A stretch of 64,000 nt of DNA from Aliidiomarina taiwanensis (lineage in GTDB: Bacteria; Pseudomonadota; Gammaproteobacteria; Enterobacterales; Alteromonadaceae): positions 186,001 through 250,000 of the forward strand of contig NZ_PIPQ01000001.1 in the NCBI RefSeq assembly GCF_003987015.1, read 5' to 3'. A program made the position numbers and the translations under genes. The stretch's first letter is position 1. Every line of letters begins with the position of its first letter. Below, piece after piece: positions 26,621-36,686 of the stretch. The notes under the pieces are model-generated. The model made no database searches. It was not told where the DNA came from and was given only the letters and a program-made list of their open reading frames with translations.

Positions 26621-27045
26621 GCGATATATGGACACTTGATAGTCAACTGGAAGCAGATACTTTAACAGTAGGTGACTTGCCTTTAAGCCGAGTTCTTATC
26701 ATGCAGGACAGCCAGTACCCTTGGGTTATATTGGTGCCGCGGGTTGCAGGTGTGCGTGAAATATATGAGTTAGAGCCCATGCAGCAACAGCAGTTACTGC
26801 AAGAGTCTACTTTTACGGCGATGTGGCTCATGAAACACTTCCAAGGCGATAAGCTGAATATAGGTGCGCTGGGCAATGTTGTGTCGCAACTGCACTTGCA
26901 CCATATTGTGCGCTTTGAAACAGACGCAGCTTGGCCTCAACCCGTATGGGGCGTGCACCCGGCAAAGCCCTATGCAGCAGACGAGCTGGAGGCATTCAGT
27001 GCCGCACTGAAAGAAGGGTTAAGGCTTCAAGCGCCTTTGTCCTAA
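26617..27045 (+). CDS. HIT-domain protein
   Basis: A 142-residue HIT-like protein whose ATG overlaps the stop of the M28 gene (ATGA). It has WVILVPRVAGVREIYEL and the active-site triad region VSQLHLHHIVRF, in which Gln replaces the first His of the usual His-x-His-x-His motif while the central nucleophile His remains. Family members hydrolyse or transfer nucleotide monophosphates. This shorter HIT subgroup is common in gammaproteobacteria and has no assigned substrate. Confidence 0.82.
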   Translation: MSDIWTLDSQLEADTLTVGDLPLSRVLIMQDSQYPWVILVPRVAGVREIYELEPMQQQQLLQESTFTAMWLMKHFQGDKLNIGALGNVVSQLHLHHIVRFETDAAWPQPVWGVHPAKPYAADELEAFSAALKEGLRLQAPLS

Positions 27046-27049
27046 TTAA

Positions 27050-27076
27050 AAATAGCCGCTTAACCAGCGGCTATTT
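27050..27076. terminator. Bidirectional terminator between HIT and flavodoxin genes
   Basis: AAATAGCCGCT (27050-27060) pairs perfectly with AGCGGCTATTT (27066-27076) over a TAACC loop. The A-rich side serves as U-run for the reverse-strand flavodoxin gene, whose stop lies in the loop. Confidence 0.75.
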
Positions 27077-27584
27077 CCTCTAATATTTGTTCACACCAAG
27101 CGGCTATACGCTCATCTGAGAGTTCGTATTGAGAGTCTTCGTCTAGCGCTAAGCCAACAAAATGAGACTTGTCAGCCGTTAACGCCTTCGAGGCTTCAAA
27201 AGTGTAGCCTTTATTAGGCCAAAAGCCTATGCGCTTTAGGTTAGGTTGTGCTACGGCGTCGTGCAGCATGCCGAGAGCATCTTGGAACCATTCCGGGTAC
27301 CCTTCTTGGTCGCCCATGCCATACATGGCCAAAGTTTTACCTGCTAAGTTCAAGGTGCTGGCCTCTTGCCAGTGGCTTTCCCAGTCTTCTTGAATCTCAC
27401 CAAAGTCCCACGTAGAAATGCCAAAAATAAGCAGAGAATACTGGCTAACCTTGCTTAAGGATACATCTTTAATATTGTGAATCTCAACAATGTCAGCGCC
27501 TATAAAGTCGCGTATTTTTTCTGCGGCCATTTCGGTATAACAGGTTGAAGAGCCGTAAAATAAGCCAATCCGAAAGTCACTCAT
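27060..27584 (-). CDS. fldB: FldB: long-chain flavodoxin
   Basis: The start is ATG 27584 ([19 protein letters not shown]); upstream codons do not resemble the family. The 174-residue protein has the FMN phosphate loop [49 protein letters not shown] and [16 protein letters not shown], which agree with E. coli FldB rather than FldA. It carries electrons in the cytoplasm through FMN. It is divergent from yfcL. Confidence 0.92.
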   Translation of the reverse strand: MSDFRIGLFYGSSTCYTEMAAEKIRDFIGADIVEIHNIKDVSLSKVSQYSLLIFGISTWDFGEIQEDWESHWQEASTLNLAGKTLAMYGMGDQEGYPEWFQDALGMLHDAVAQPNLKRIGFWPNKGYTFEASKALTADKSHFVGLALDEDSQYELSDERIAAWCEQILEEIAAG

Positions 27585-27724
27585 GGGCTGCTGTCTACTC
27601 CAAGTGCAAATAATGGGCTGCATTGTACCAGAAAGAATTCTCTGGGGAGACCCTCGAATTAGGGCCATAGGCTCTGTATACTTGCGCTTTCTTTCGTAGC
27701 AAAAATAGAAGATATAGGGGCTGT

Positions 27725-28000
27725 ATGAGCGGGAAAACTATAACGGACATGTCGGTTGAACTCGACGCTGTATTCGATGACATTATAGCGCAAGGTAACG
27801 ACGATGAGTTGTTCGCGAGCGGTTACTTGCGTGGTCACTTTGACCTTGTGGTTGCACGCTTGACCATGTCAGGTGTTGAAGACCAAAGCCAATTTTGGCC
27901 AGCCTTACATGAAAGTGTTGCAGCGAGCGCACATGAGCTAAACGAAGCTGATTTGGCTTTAGTGAATGGCATGTTAGCACGCCTTCAAAGTCACACTTAG
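27725..28000 (+). CDS. yfcL: YfcL family protein
   Basis: A 91-residue acidic soluble protein without known motifs. Its size, composition and position facing mnmC match YfcL, which sits beside mnmC in E. coli. Its stop region overlaps the end of mnmC by 4 bases on the opposite strand. Function unknown. GGGGCTGT precedes the ATG. Confidence 0.75.
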   Translation: MSGKTITDMSVELDAVFDDIIAQGNDDELFASGYLRGHFDLVVARLTMSGVEDQSQFWPALHESVAASAHELNEADLALVNGMLARLQSHT

Positions 28001-29889
28001 TCTTTCCCTTTTCCCTGAGAGCGCACAACAGCTCGCTTGGCAAATCGGTCGGCGGACGTCGCCTGTAATAACGTCGCGCCTGCTGGCTGTGGACGACCTA
28101 AAATAGCACAGGCGTTTAGGTGGGCAAGCCAGGGGGCGGAAGTAAACCCGCGTGAACCGAGCCCGAGTAACACGCTGACGCCGTTTAGGCGAATGACACC
28201 TTGTCCCGGCGGCTTCGGTCGCACGAGCGGCCCTTGAACGGGTAAGTGGTCAGGGGTCGTAGCACGCACAGAAGCGCGGTGACCTATTACGTGTTCCTTC
28301 GTATAATGACTACCCAGCATTTCGTTGAGCTGAAGCAAGTTGGTTTCATCATCTGCTTCATCAATATGCGTCTGAACAGAGCCACGCTCGAAGGTTGCAC
28401 CTGTGCATAACACCTTACCTTGAGGGGGGAGCGCATACCCTTTTTGGCAAATTACATGGGACAGTGTGGTTTCTTCCATTTTTTTTACTAAAGTCACTTG
28501 GCCTCGTACTGGCTGTATAGGCAAATCTTCAAGCTCAGGGTAAGCGAGCGTGTGGTGTCCTGTACAAAGCACTAAATGGTCAACTTTAAATTGCTGCTTG
28601 GCGGTGGTTAATTGCCATTGATAGAGTGCGCGAGTTATCTGGGTGATGGGCTCATTCGTTACTAAGCGGGTGCTGAGTCCACGCTCGGTTCGATAGGCAA
28701 TGACTTGTTGAAATAAGTCGTGCACGACAGCAACAGGGTCAAGCCACCCAGCCTTGGGCATGACTAAGCCTTTCTCAGAAGAGTGTAAAAAGCTCTCCGG
28801 ATACAATTGACGTTTTAGCATCTTCTGTTGTCTTTCAGCATCGGCAGACGAGCGCGTGTACAGTTCAACACCAGTCCAGTGAGTGTGCTGCGGCGTCTTT
28901 CTTTGATAAAAGTCGCGCGCATATTCAAAGGCGTGAGAGTAAAACTCGCTTAAGCGTGTCCATTGCGCTTGTAAAAGAGGGTATACGGCGGCTTGGGGGT
29001 TGCCTGACGCACCGTCGGCGGGTGCTTTCTGCGACCACAACAAGGTTAAGGAGCCTGGGTAGTCTTGTAGTTCCGAAGCCATGCAAGCGGCCGCTATGCC
29101 ACTACCGACAATGGCAATGGAGTTAGGCGTACGTGAGCGAGGCATTCCAAAGGTGCGTTTGACCCCGTACAGCATGTCCCGCTTATGGCCGAAGCCCGGT
29201 GCTTTTTTCATGCAGATACCGGCTTGTATGAGCCCGCGACGGACATGGCCTGTCGCAGTGAACGTCGCTAAAGTACCATTGGCCTTTAAGCTAGTATAAA
29301 CCTCGCGGTATAAGCTTGGCTGCCACATGCTTGGGTTTTTACTGGGAGCGAAACCGTCTAAGTACCAAGCGTCAACTTGGCTAGCATGGGCTTTTGCCCA
29401 GTCGGGCAGGGTGTCGAGCACATCGCCAAACACTAAGTCTAGTGTTATCCGTGGATGAATATGCAACCGGTGGACACCAGGGAACAGCTCTGGGTAGTGC
29501 TGTAAGGTAGCTGCACTGATGTCGTTAAACTCTGGCCAGTGGGCTATGGCGGCCTGTAAGTCACTAGGCTGTAAAGGGTACTTTTCGAAGGAAACAAAGT
29601 GCAAATGGGTTGCTTGTGGTGCCTCGGCAAGAAAGTCCGTGGCTGTTATATAAAAATTGAGCCCGGTGCCAAAGCCCGTTTCAGCGATAACAAAGTGCTG
29701 GCCAGGTTGTAACTTATGCCAACGCTGCGGAAGTTTGTTGTGCTGTAAAAACACGTAGCGACATTCCGCAGCACCTTGACCACGCGAAAAGTAAACGTCG
29801 CCATGTCGAGAAGACTGGGGTGTGCCAGCCTCGTCAAACTCTAACTCAGCATAAGACAAAGTGTTTTCTGGGGGCATTGAATGACTCAC
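27997..29889 (-). CDS. mnmC: MnmC: bifunctional tRNA mnm5s2U34 biosynthesis enzyme
   Basis: A 630-residue fusion of the usual length. The N-terminal SAM-dependent methyltransferase domain has ETGFGTGLNF and YLDGFAPSKNP. The C-terminal FAD-dependent oxidoreductase domain starts near residue 260 with AIVGSGIAAACMASEL and ends with LGSRGFTSAPWLAH. The protein converts cmnm5U to nm5U and then methylates it at the tRNA wobble base, following MnmE-MnmG. It is divergent from fabB as in enterobacteria. A second ATG four codons in is possible. Confidence 0.95.
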   Translation of the reverse strand: MSHSMPPENTLSYAELEFDEAGTPQSSRHGDVYFSRGQGAAECRYVFLQHNKLPQRWHKLQPGQHFVIAETGFGTGLNFYITATDFLAEAPQATHLHFVSFEKYPLQPSDLQAAIAHWPEFNDISAATLQHYPELFPGVHRLHIHPRITLDLVFGDVLDTLPDWAKAHASQVDAWYLDGFAPSKNPSMWQPSLYREVYTSLKANGTLATFTATGHVRRGLIQAGICMKKAPGFGHKRDMLYGVKRTFGMPRSRTPNSIAIVGSGIAAACMASELQDYPGSLTLLWSQKAPADGASGNPQAAVYPLLQAQWTRLSEFYSHAFEYARDFYQRKTPQHTHWTGVELYTRSSADAERQQKMLKRQLYPESFLHSSEKGLVMPKAGWLDPVAVVHDLFQQVIAYRTERGLSTRLVTNEPITQITRALYQWQLTTAKQQFKVDHLVLCTGHHTLAYPELEDLPIQPVRGQVTLVKKMEETTLSHVICQKGYALPPQGKVLCTGATFERGSVQTHIDEADDETNLLQLNEMLGSHYTKEHVIGHRASVRATTPDHLPVQGPLVRPKPPGQGVIRLNGVSVLLGLGSRGFTSAPWLAHLNACAILGRPQPAGATLLQATSADRFAKRAVVRSQGKGKD

Positions 29890-30000
29890 AGGGCTCTCTA
29901 TTTTTTAGGCAATACGTGCTATCAAAGCAGACCACTGCATTGATAGATTCTCGTTTGCGCGCGGACGCGCTATGATAGCGTAAATTTTAACATAGGACAG

Positions 30001-31221
30001 ATGAAGATGAGACGTGCTGTTGTTACCGGATTAGGTATTGTTTCAAGTATCGGCAATAACCAAGAAGAAGTTTTAGCTTCACTACGGGAAGGGCGTTCAG
30101 GCATTACCCGTTCAGAAAGTTTTGCTGAAATGGGTTTACGTTGCCAAGTGTGGGGCGACCTGAAAATTAATGTTGCCGAACATATTGACCGTAAAGCATT
30201 GCGCTTTATGGGAGACGCTGCAGCGTATGCATATATTTCATTAACCCAAGCTATCGCAGACGCAGGCTTAAGCGAAGAAGAAGTAAGCAATGAACGCACG
30301 GGGCTTGTGGTTGGCTCTGGAGGTGCTTCAGGTGAACACCAAGTGGCAGCTGCTGACACGCTCCGCGAACGTGGTGTGCGCCGAGTGGGACCTTACATGG
30401 TGCCACGCTGCATGGCATCAACGACGTCTGCCTGTTTAGCAACACCGATGAAAATTAAAGGGGTGAACTACTCCATTAGTTCGGCCTGTGCTACCAGCGC
30501 GCATTGTATTGGTCATGCACTAGAGCTGATTCAACTGGGCAAGCAAGACCGTGTGTTTGCCGGTGGTGGAGAAGAACTTCACTGGACCTTAGGCATGGAG
30601 TTTGACGCCATGGGGGCCCTCAGCAGCAAGTACAACGACACACCAGAAAAAGCATCGCGTACCTACGACGCTGATCGTGACGGCTTTGTTCCATCGGGTG
30701 GTGGTGGCATGCTCGTTATAGAAGAGCTTGAAACAGCCCTGGCTCGTGGTGCAAAAATTTACGGTGAAATTGTTGGCTATGGCGCGACATCCGACGGTTA
30801 CGATATGGTTGCACCTTCAGGCGAAGGGGCCGTTCGTTGTATGAAAATGGCCATGGCAAACATTGACCAGCCAATTGACTACTTGAATACACATGGTACG
30901 AGTACGCCGGTTGGTGACGTGAAAGAGCTAGAAGCCATTCGTGAAGTTTTTGGTGAAAACACTCCAGCGATTAGTGCGACGAAAGCGATGACAGGTCATG
31001 CCTTAGGTGCGGCAGGTGTGCATGAAGCTGTATTTTCACTGCTCATGATGCGTGACGGCTTTGTGGCCCCTTCTATTAATATCGACACCCTCGATGAGCA
31101 AGCAGCAGGTATGAATATTATTAAGGAGCCAACCGAGCAGAAGCTTGATCTGGTCATGTCCAACAGCTTCGGCTTTGGTGGCACCAATGCGTCACTGGTA
31201 TTTAAGCGCTATGAAGGTTAA
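30001..31221 (+). CDS. fabB: FabB: 3-oxoacyl-ACP synthase I
   Basis: A 406-residue condensing enzyme of fatty acid elongation. The nucleophile Cys163 is in [12 protein letters not shown], and the two His are in [11 protein letters not shown] and [13 protein letters not shown]. It extends acyl-ACPs, including unsaturated ones, with malonyl-ACP. The start could be ATG 30001 or ATG 30007 ([10 protein letters not shown]); AGGAC precedes both. A TATGAT -10-like element lies at 29971-29976, and upstream is an inverted repeat (CTATCAA...TTGATAG, 29919-29946). Confidence 0.95.
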   Translation: MKMRRAVVTGLGIVSSIGNNQEEVLASLREGRSGITRSESFAEMGLRCQVWGDLKINVAEHIDRKALRFMGDAAAYAYISLTQAIADAGLSEEEVSNERTGLVVGSGGASGEHQVAAADTLRERGVRRVGPYMVPRCMASTTSACLATPMKIKGVNYSISSACATSAHCIGHALELIQLGKQDRVFAGGGEELHWTLGMEFDAMGALSSKYNDTPEKASRTYDADRDGFVPSGGGGMLVIEELETALARGAKIYGEIVGYGATSDGYDMVAPSGEGAVRCMKMAMANIDQPIDYLNTHGTSTPVGDVKELEAIREVFGENTPAISATKAMTGHALGAAGVHEAVFSLLMMRDGFVAPSINIDTLDEQAAGMNIIKEPTEQKLDLVMSNSFGFGGTNASLVFKRYEG

Positions 31222-31293
31222 GTTCTTCTGATTGCTATAATATTTTAAGATTCTTGCTAAAATGGACTCAAACCTATTCTCTGGTGCGAGTCC

Positions 31294-32445
31294 ATGAACT
31301 TTCTCATTCACGAAAACCTGCCTAAATTAAGTCAGTACCTAGAAGGGTACGGGACACTGCAAACGTTCTCTGGCCGTACGCCACCCTCTGAATTATTAGC
31401 CAATACGCATGCTTTGCTCATCCGCTCGGTGACGCAAGTAAATGCCCGCTTGCTTGAACAAGCACCCAACCTTTCATTTGTGGGTACAGGCACCATAGGT
31501 ACAGAGCATGTGGACACGCAGACACTTGCAGAACGAAACATTGGGTTTGCCAGCGCCCCTGGCGCTAATGCTATTTCTGTTGGCGAGTATGTCCTTGCCG
31601 CCACCTTAGAGTTGGCAAGCAAAGCTCAAGTGTCTTTAGACGGAAAGCGGGCATTGATTATTGGTGCAGGGCACACGGGGACACAGGCTGGCCTACGGTT
31701 AGCTGCACTCGGTATGCAGGTTGAGTATATTGACCCTGCCCCTGTGTTACCCACAGACAATAAAACAATGGTGGGCTGGGAGGCTTTAGCTACAGCAGAT
31801 GTGGTGAGCTTGCATGTACCTTTAATACACGCAGGTGAACATGCCACTTATCACTTGTTCAATGAAAAAAATCTCGCTCAACTCAAGCCTGGGGCTATTT
31901 TCATTAACGCGAGCCGAGGGCCTGTTATTCAAGAGCTGGCACTCATTAAGCGCTTGCGTACAGGTCCTAAGCTCTATTGCGCTCTAGATGTATGGGAGCA
32001 AGAGCCACAAGTGTCCCGTGAGTTGGTGGGCTTAGTGAATATTGCCACTCCTCATATTGCAGGACATAGCCAAGAAGGCAAAATTCGCGGTAGTTACTTA
32101 CTGTACAAAGCTCTCGCGGCTTACTTTTGCTGGCCTCATGCGAACAAAAGTGAAGAGATCTATATGCCCGAGCGTGGCATACGGGAATTTAGTTCTCTAT
32201 CTCAGGATACGCAGAGAATACCTCAGAGCACGATAACAGAATGGGTGCGAAGTAGTTATGACATTATGGCTGACGACAAAGCGTTTCGTGCCCAAGGACT
32301 GAGTCCTGAAGGGTTTGATGGACTAAGAAAAAAATACCAACATCGACGTGAGTTAAGTGCGACTTGTGTTAAGGTGTGGAAGCAGCATGAAAAACAATGC
32401 CAGCAACTCGGTTTCCTAGTAGTGCCGTTAATAAATTCGCAGTAA
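31294..32445 (+). CDS. pdxB: PdxB: erythronate-4-phosphate dehydrogenase
   Basis: A 383-residue D-2-hydroxyacid dehydrogenase for pyridoxal phosphate synthesis. It has FVGTGTIGTEHVD, the NAD-binding region ALIIGAGHTGTQAGLRL, INASRGPVI with the active-site Arg, and TPHIAGHSQEGK with the His. The roughly 100-residue C-terminal extension typical of PdxB, as opposed to SerA, is present. Its place between fabB and asd is standard. Confidence 0.94.
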   Translation: MNFLIHENLPKLSQYLEGYGTLQTFSGRTPPSELLANTHALLIRSVTQVNARLLEQAPNLSFVGTGTIGTEHVDTQTLAERNIGFASAPGANAISVGEYVLAATLELASKAQVSLDGKRALIIGAGHTGTQAGLRLAALGMQVEYIDPAPVLPTDNKTMVGWEALATADVVSLHVPLIHAGEHATYHLFNEKNLAQLKPGAIFINASRGPVIQELALIKRLRTGPKLYCALDVWEQEPQVSRELVGLVNIATPHIAGHSQEGKIRGSYLLYKALAAYFCWPHANKSEEIYMPERGIREFSSLSQDTQRIPQSTITEWVRSSYDIMADDKAFRAQGLSPEGFDGLRKKYQHRRELSATCVKVWKQHEKQCQQLGFLVVPLINSQ

Positions 32446-32496
32446 AATGTAGCGTCGAATGCCAGTTTGGCGTTTTTAAAAAGTGAGAGGATGTAA

Positions 32497-33513
32497 ATGA
32501 ACTTAGAGTTGAATGTCGCTGTTTTAGGCGCCACAGGTTTGGTGGGTAAGCAAATAATTGAAAGCCTGAGCGAGCGAAACTTTCCAATAAAGCAATTGTT
32601 TCCATTAGCAAGTGCGCGCTCGGCAGGCACTGATATTCAATTCAAGGGCGAAACACTGGTTGTGGAAGACGTCGAGCAGTTTGACTGGAGTACAGTGGAT
32701 ATCGCATTTTTTTCGGCAGGAGGGGCAGTCTCGGCAGAATATGCCCCGCGCGCTGCTGACGCTGGCTGCGTGGTCATTGATAATACATCTCACTTTAGAT
32801 ACCAACCAGACGTACCTCTTGTAGTGCCCGAAGTAAATGGTGAGGCGTTGGTGGACTTTAGAAATTGCAATATTATTGCCAACCCAAACTGTTCAACCAT
32901 CCAAATGGTGGTGGCATTAAAGCCTATTCATGATGCGTTTGGTATTGAGCGTATTAATGTTTCGACATATCAGTCTGTTTCTGGTGCTGGCGCTGCCGGT
33001 GTAGATGAATTAGCTCAGCAAACTGCAGCTTTATTAAATGGTAAGCCCGTAGAGCCCGAAGCCTTTGCGCGCCAAATTGCGTTTAACTGCATCCCTCAAA
33101 TTGACGAGTTTTTAGATAACGACTACACCAAGGAAGAGATGAAAATGGTGTGGGAAACACAAAAAATATTTGGTGATGAAAGTATTCGCGTAAATGCCAC
33201 GGCGGTTCGTGTGCCCGTATTCTTTGGTCATGCAGAAGCGATTAATATTGAGCTACGTCAACCAGCCGATGTAGAAGAAATTAAAAATATTTTGCGTGAA
33301 GCTCAGGGCGTAGAGCTGCTTGAGAATCAAGCGGACTTCCCAACCCAAGTGTCAGGTGCTAGTGGCCAAGACAAAGTGCTTGTGGGGCGTGTGCGCGCCG
33401 ACATTTCACATGCGCATGGTATGAATTTATGGGTGGTGGCAGATAACGTTCGAAAGGGCGCAGCGACCAATAGTGTGCAAATTGCGGAGCACTTGATTCA
33501 TACTTACTGGTAA
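32497..33513 (+). CDS. asd: Asd: aspartate-semialdehyde dehydrogenase
   Basis: A 338-residue enzyme preceded by AGAGGATG. It has the NADP loop VLGATGLVGKQI, active-site C132 in NPNCSTIQM, and SVSGAGAAGVDEL. The catalytic Cys shows it is a functional Asd and not the Usg paralogue found at this locus in E. coli, which lacks that Cys. It makes aspartate semialdehyde for lysine, diaminopimelate, threonine and methionine. Confidence 0.93.
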   Translation: MNLELNVAVLGATGLVGKQIIESLSERNFPIKQLFPLASARSAGTDIQFKGETLVVEDVEQFDWSTVDIAFFSAGGAVSAEYAPRAADAGCVVIDNTSHFRYQPDVPLVVPEVNGEALVDFRNCNIIANPNCSTIQMVVALKPIHDAFGIERINVSTYQSVSGAGAAGVDELAQQTAALLNGKPVEPEAFARQIAFNCIPQIDEFLDNDYTKEEMKMVWETQKIFGDESIRVNATAVRVPVFFGHAEAINIELRQPADVEEIKNILREAQGVELLENQADFPTQVSGASGQDKVLVGRVRADISHAHGMNLWVVADNVRKGAATNSVQIAEHLIHTYW

Positions 33514-33686
33514 TGGCTTTTCAATAATTGCCTACAGGTAAAGGCGGCGTGAGAATTGCGCTGAGTGATAAAGAACACTCTTCTTGCGCCGTTATATAAA
33601 AGGAAGCTTAGGGCGCGTAAGTACTCGTTGTATCGTTTTTACGCTATCACAATTATAATTTTTGCGTTCGATTCAGGATAAATACA

Positions 33687-35777
33687 ATGACCCAATTTGC
33701 TCAGGGAAGTTTAACTTTTTTTCGGTTGCCTCGACGTTGGCTCCGTACTGCGCTCAGTTTGACAGTAGGAGTTGGCTTGTGTGCAGTTTTACTGCAGCCA
33801 CTGCCAGCCATGGCTCAGGAAGCAGACCGTGTGGTTATTCGGGGGCCGCAAGGCTCTGAAAGCGCTCAGGTTCGCCGCGGAACAGAACAGTACGGCCCTA
33901 TCAAAGCAACCGATACCTTGTGGAGTATTGCAAACCGTCATCGTCCTCATTCGAGTGTTACCGTGCCACAAATGATGGCTGCCATAGTGCAAGCGAACCC
34001 GGACGCATTCCCAAACGGCAATGCAAATGAAATGCTGACGGGCTTTTATTTACGTATTCCTAGTTTGGAAGAAATACAACAGTTAAATCCTGCCGCAGCA
34101 CAGGTGCAAGTGGAGCAAGCCGAGCTAATTGCCCGACAGCAACGCATTTTAGAGCAAGAAGAAGCCTTAGTTCAGCAACGACGAGAAGAACAACAGCGGC
34201 TTGTGGAAGAGGCGCGTGCGCAGGCGGAAGCTGCTGTGCAAAGCGTACAAAGCAGCCAAGAGCAATCCTTCAATGAACTTCAGCAGGCGCTGCTTCGTTC
34301 CATTGAAAGTACGGAAGCCTTGTACCAAGACAACATGGAACTGAAGGAACGCTTAAAGCTGTTAGAAGACGCGTTACAAGCTATGCAAAACGACGTCGTC
34401 ACCGCTGCTGAATACGAAGCAGAAATAAGCCAAATAAAACAAGAGCAAGAAGCCCTAAAGCAAGCGCAAAGCGGCCAAAATACTGCTTCAAATTCTATGC
34501 TAGACGACTTGTTAGAGCAGCCAGGTATGTTAATTGCTCTAGCGTCGGTACCTGCATTATTGATGATTTTATTAACCACTTGGTTACTGCGCCGTCGACA
34601 AGTGGATATGGCAACGCACGAGTTATTAGCCGAGGAACCGGCTGAGCGCGAGAACGAACCTGAGCTCACCGATGAAGAAGCCCGAGACGTATTAGAGCGT
34701 GAGCTAATGGGAGGGGTTACTGTTGATGAAGATGCAGGAATAGAGGATCCCTTCGCGGACTTTGCAGACGATGAAGAAGAAGGCACCGATTTAGATCGCT
34801 TGTCTGATGAGATGCTCAGACCAACGGACGACGGTGAAAGCGAAGCGGAAGATAGCTTTGGGATAAACGAAGAAGCAAGTGAGTTCGATCACTTCACAGA
34901 GCTTGATGAAGACGTACAAAATCCGACGGAAATCGATGACGCACCAGACTTAGTTGACGATGAAGAGGAGATGGAGCCGCTTGGAAAAGAAAGCCTGGAT
35001 CAAGACGACCTTGATGCGCTTTTTGAAAGTGAACAATTCTCAGCTGGAGAGTCTGAAGCGCAAGAAGAGCTTGCTACTGACCCTGTAGATGTAGCCAGTG
35101 AGGTGCAAGCACCGGTTGAAGAGGCGGACACCCTTGCGGAAGACGATATTGATAGCTTGATTGACAGTATAGGTGAGCCCCCGGCAGCGGAGGACCCAGA
35201 CACAGTAACTGAGCCAGACGTAGAACTGTTGCCGGAAGACAACCATGAATTAGACCCGTTAGACCCAGATGTCGCTCTTGACCAGTCTGAACAGGCAGAC
35301 GAACAAACACCGGCTGAGTTAGATGTAGATGAGCTGCTAAATGAACTGGGTATTGAGGAGGATGCGTCCGCAACACAGGTCGACGACATCGACACCCTTC
35401 TGGAACAAACGCAAGCCTTAGAAAGAGAGTTGAAAACAGAGCCCGACACGGACTTGGTATTTGACGATGAAGCTCATGAAGATGAGATGCCTCAAGAAGA
35501 AGGGGATGAGGAAACGCCAGAAAACGACCCATTCCTTGATATTGATGACATTCTTGCTGATGCAGAAAACACCAGCGAGCCAGATGATAGCGAGACGGAA
35601 GATGATTCTTCCCGAGCAGAAGACCAGCTAGCAGCTAAACTAGACTTAGCGCGTGCTTATCTTGAAATGGGTGACAAGGAAAGCGCCTTAGAAGCAATTC
35701 AAGAAGCTTTAACTTCAACAGATATCAGTATTCGAGAAGAAGCAGAAGAACTGAAAATACGTATTGAATCAGAGTAG
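33687..35777 (+). CDS. fimV: FimV/HubP-family polar peptidoglycan-binding protein
   Basis: A 696-residue inner-membrane protein. A signal-like N-terminus (to about residue 35) is followed by a LysM region at about 70-130 (TDTLWSIANRHRP), a coiled coil rich in Gln/Glu at about 135-265, and a membrane segment near 280-301 before RRRQVD. A long, very acidic low-complexity cytoplasmic domain (Asp/Glu, about 310-640) leads to the FimV C-terminal domain at the end (AAKLDLARAYLEMGD). FimV/HubP organises the cell pole and type IV pili or flagella. AGGATAAA precedes the ATG; a TATAAT at 33654-33659 may be the -10. It lies between asd and truA as usual. Confidence 0.92.
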   Translation: MTQFAQGSLTFFRLPRRWLRTALSLTVGVGLCAVLLQPLPAMAQEADRVVIRGPQGSESAQVRRGTEQYGPIKATDTLWSIANRHRPHSSVTVPQMMAAIVQANPDAFPNGNANEMLTGFYLRIPSLEEIQQLNPAAAQVQVEQAELIARQQRILEQEEALVQQRREEQQRLVEEARAQAEAAVQSVQSSQEQSFNELQQALLRSIESTEALYQDNMELKERLKLLEDALQAMQNDVVTAAEYEAEISQIKQEQEALKQAQSGQNTASNSMLDDLLEQPGMLIALASVPALLMILLTTWLLRRRQVDMATHELLAEEPAERENEPELTDEEARDVLERELMGGVTVDEDAGIEDPFADFADDEEEGTDLDRLSDEMLRPTDDGESEAEDSFGINEEASEFDHFTELDEDVQNPTEIDDAPDLVDDEEEMEPLGKESLDQDDLDALFESEQFSAGESEAQEELATDPVDVASEVQAPVEEADTLAEDDIDSLIDSIGEPPAAEDPDTVTEPDVELLPEDNHELDPLDPDVALDQSEQADEQTPAELDVDELLNELGIEEDASATQVDDIDTLLEQTQALERELKTEPDTDLVFDDEAHEDEMPQEEGDEETPENDPFLDIDDILADAENTSEPDDSETEDDSSRAEDQLAAKLDLARAYLEMGDKESALEAIQEALTSTDISIREEAEELKIRIESE

Positions 35778-35780
35778 TAG

Positions 35781-36575
35781 ATGACAAAAAGAATTGCCCT
35801 CGGCATTGAGTATAACGGCCAACTTTATTCAGGTTGGCAGCGGCAGCATCATGCCGAAACGGTGCAAGCCTGTGTAGAAAGAGCACTTGAGAAAATCACC
35901 TTGCACCCAACCTCAGTTGTGTGCGCAGGACGGACCGACGCTGGTGTTCATGCGACCCAGCAGGTGGTGCATTTTGATACACCAGCAGAGCGCCCAGATG
36001 GTGCTTGGACTATGGGGGTGAACTCCCATTTGCCGTCTGATATAGCAGTACGCTGGGTGAAAGAAGTGCCTGAGGACTTTAGTGCGCGCTTTTCTGCCAA
36101 AGCGCGACGCTATCGCTACATCATTTATAATGCCCCCTTGCGACCAGCCATTCTTAACGGAGGGGTTACGCATGTATACCAAGCGTTAAATGAGGTTGCC
36201 ATGCATGAGGCAGCGCAAGCCTTGCTGGGCGAAAATGATTTTAGCTCATTTCGGGCGGCACAATGCCAGTCTCATACGCCTTTTCGCAACGTGCACTTTG
36301 TAACGGTTGAACGCTATGGCGCTTATGTAGTCATAGATATACAAGCCAATGCTTTTGTGCACCACATGGTACGAAATATTGCTGGCGCGCTGATTGCCGT
36401 TGGCAGTGGCGAGCAGCCCAAGGAATGGATACAACATTTACTCGATGTCAAAGACAGGCGTTTGTCTGCAGCGACAGCAAAGCCAAATGGTTTATACTTA
36501 GTACAGGTTCACTACCCAGAGGCACTTGAATTGCCCCAAGTACCGCTCGGGCCACTATTTTTACCGCCGGAGTAA
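35781..36575 (+). CDS. truA: TruA: tRNA pseudouridine(38-40) synthase
   Basis: A 264-residue pseudouridine synthase starting 3 bases after fimV. It has [14 protein letters not shown], the catalytic Asp in [15 protein letters not shown], and RRYRYIIYN and [17 protein letters not shown]. It isomerises U38-40 of tRNA anticodon arms. Gene order fimV-truA-accD is conserved. Confidence 0.96.
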   Translation: MTKRIALGIEYNGQLYSGWQRQHHAETVQACVERALEKITLHPTSVVCAGRTDAGVHATQQVVHFDTPAERPDGAWTMGVNSHLPSDIAVRWVKEVPEDFSARFSAKARRYRYIIYNAPLRPAILNGGVTHVYQALNEVAMHEAAQALLGENDFSSFRAAQCQSHTPFRNVHFVTVERYGAYVVIDIQANAFVHHMVRNIAGALIAVGSGEQPKEWIQHLLDVKDRRLSAATAKPNGLYLVQVHYPEALELPQVPLGPLFLPPE

Positions 36576-36686
36576 AACATATTAGACCACTTAGTTCTGC
36601 AAGTGACTGCAAAAATATGGTTTAATGTGCGGTAATTCAACGAACATGACGCAATTTGGCAACACGCCAATTAGTGATAGGTATAT

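Noticed and set aside
27725-29889. Convergent overlaps (yfcL-mnmC, miaE-lpxH, yigZ-lipoprotein) as antisense regulation
   Set aside because: Each overlap is only 4 bases at the stop codons, which is ordinary in compact genomes.
34280-35532. Long reverse-strand frames opposite fimV rich in Ser
   Set aside because: They mirror the acidic low-complexity domain of FimV and have no independent features.
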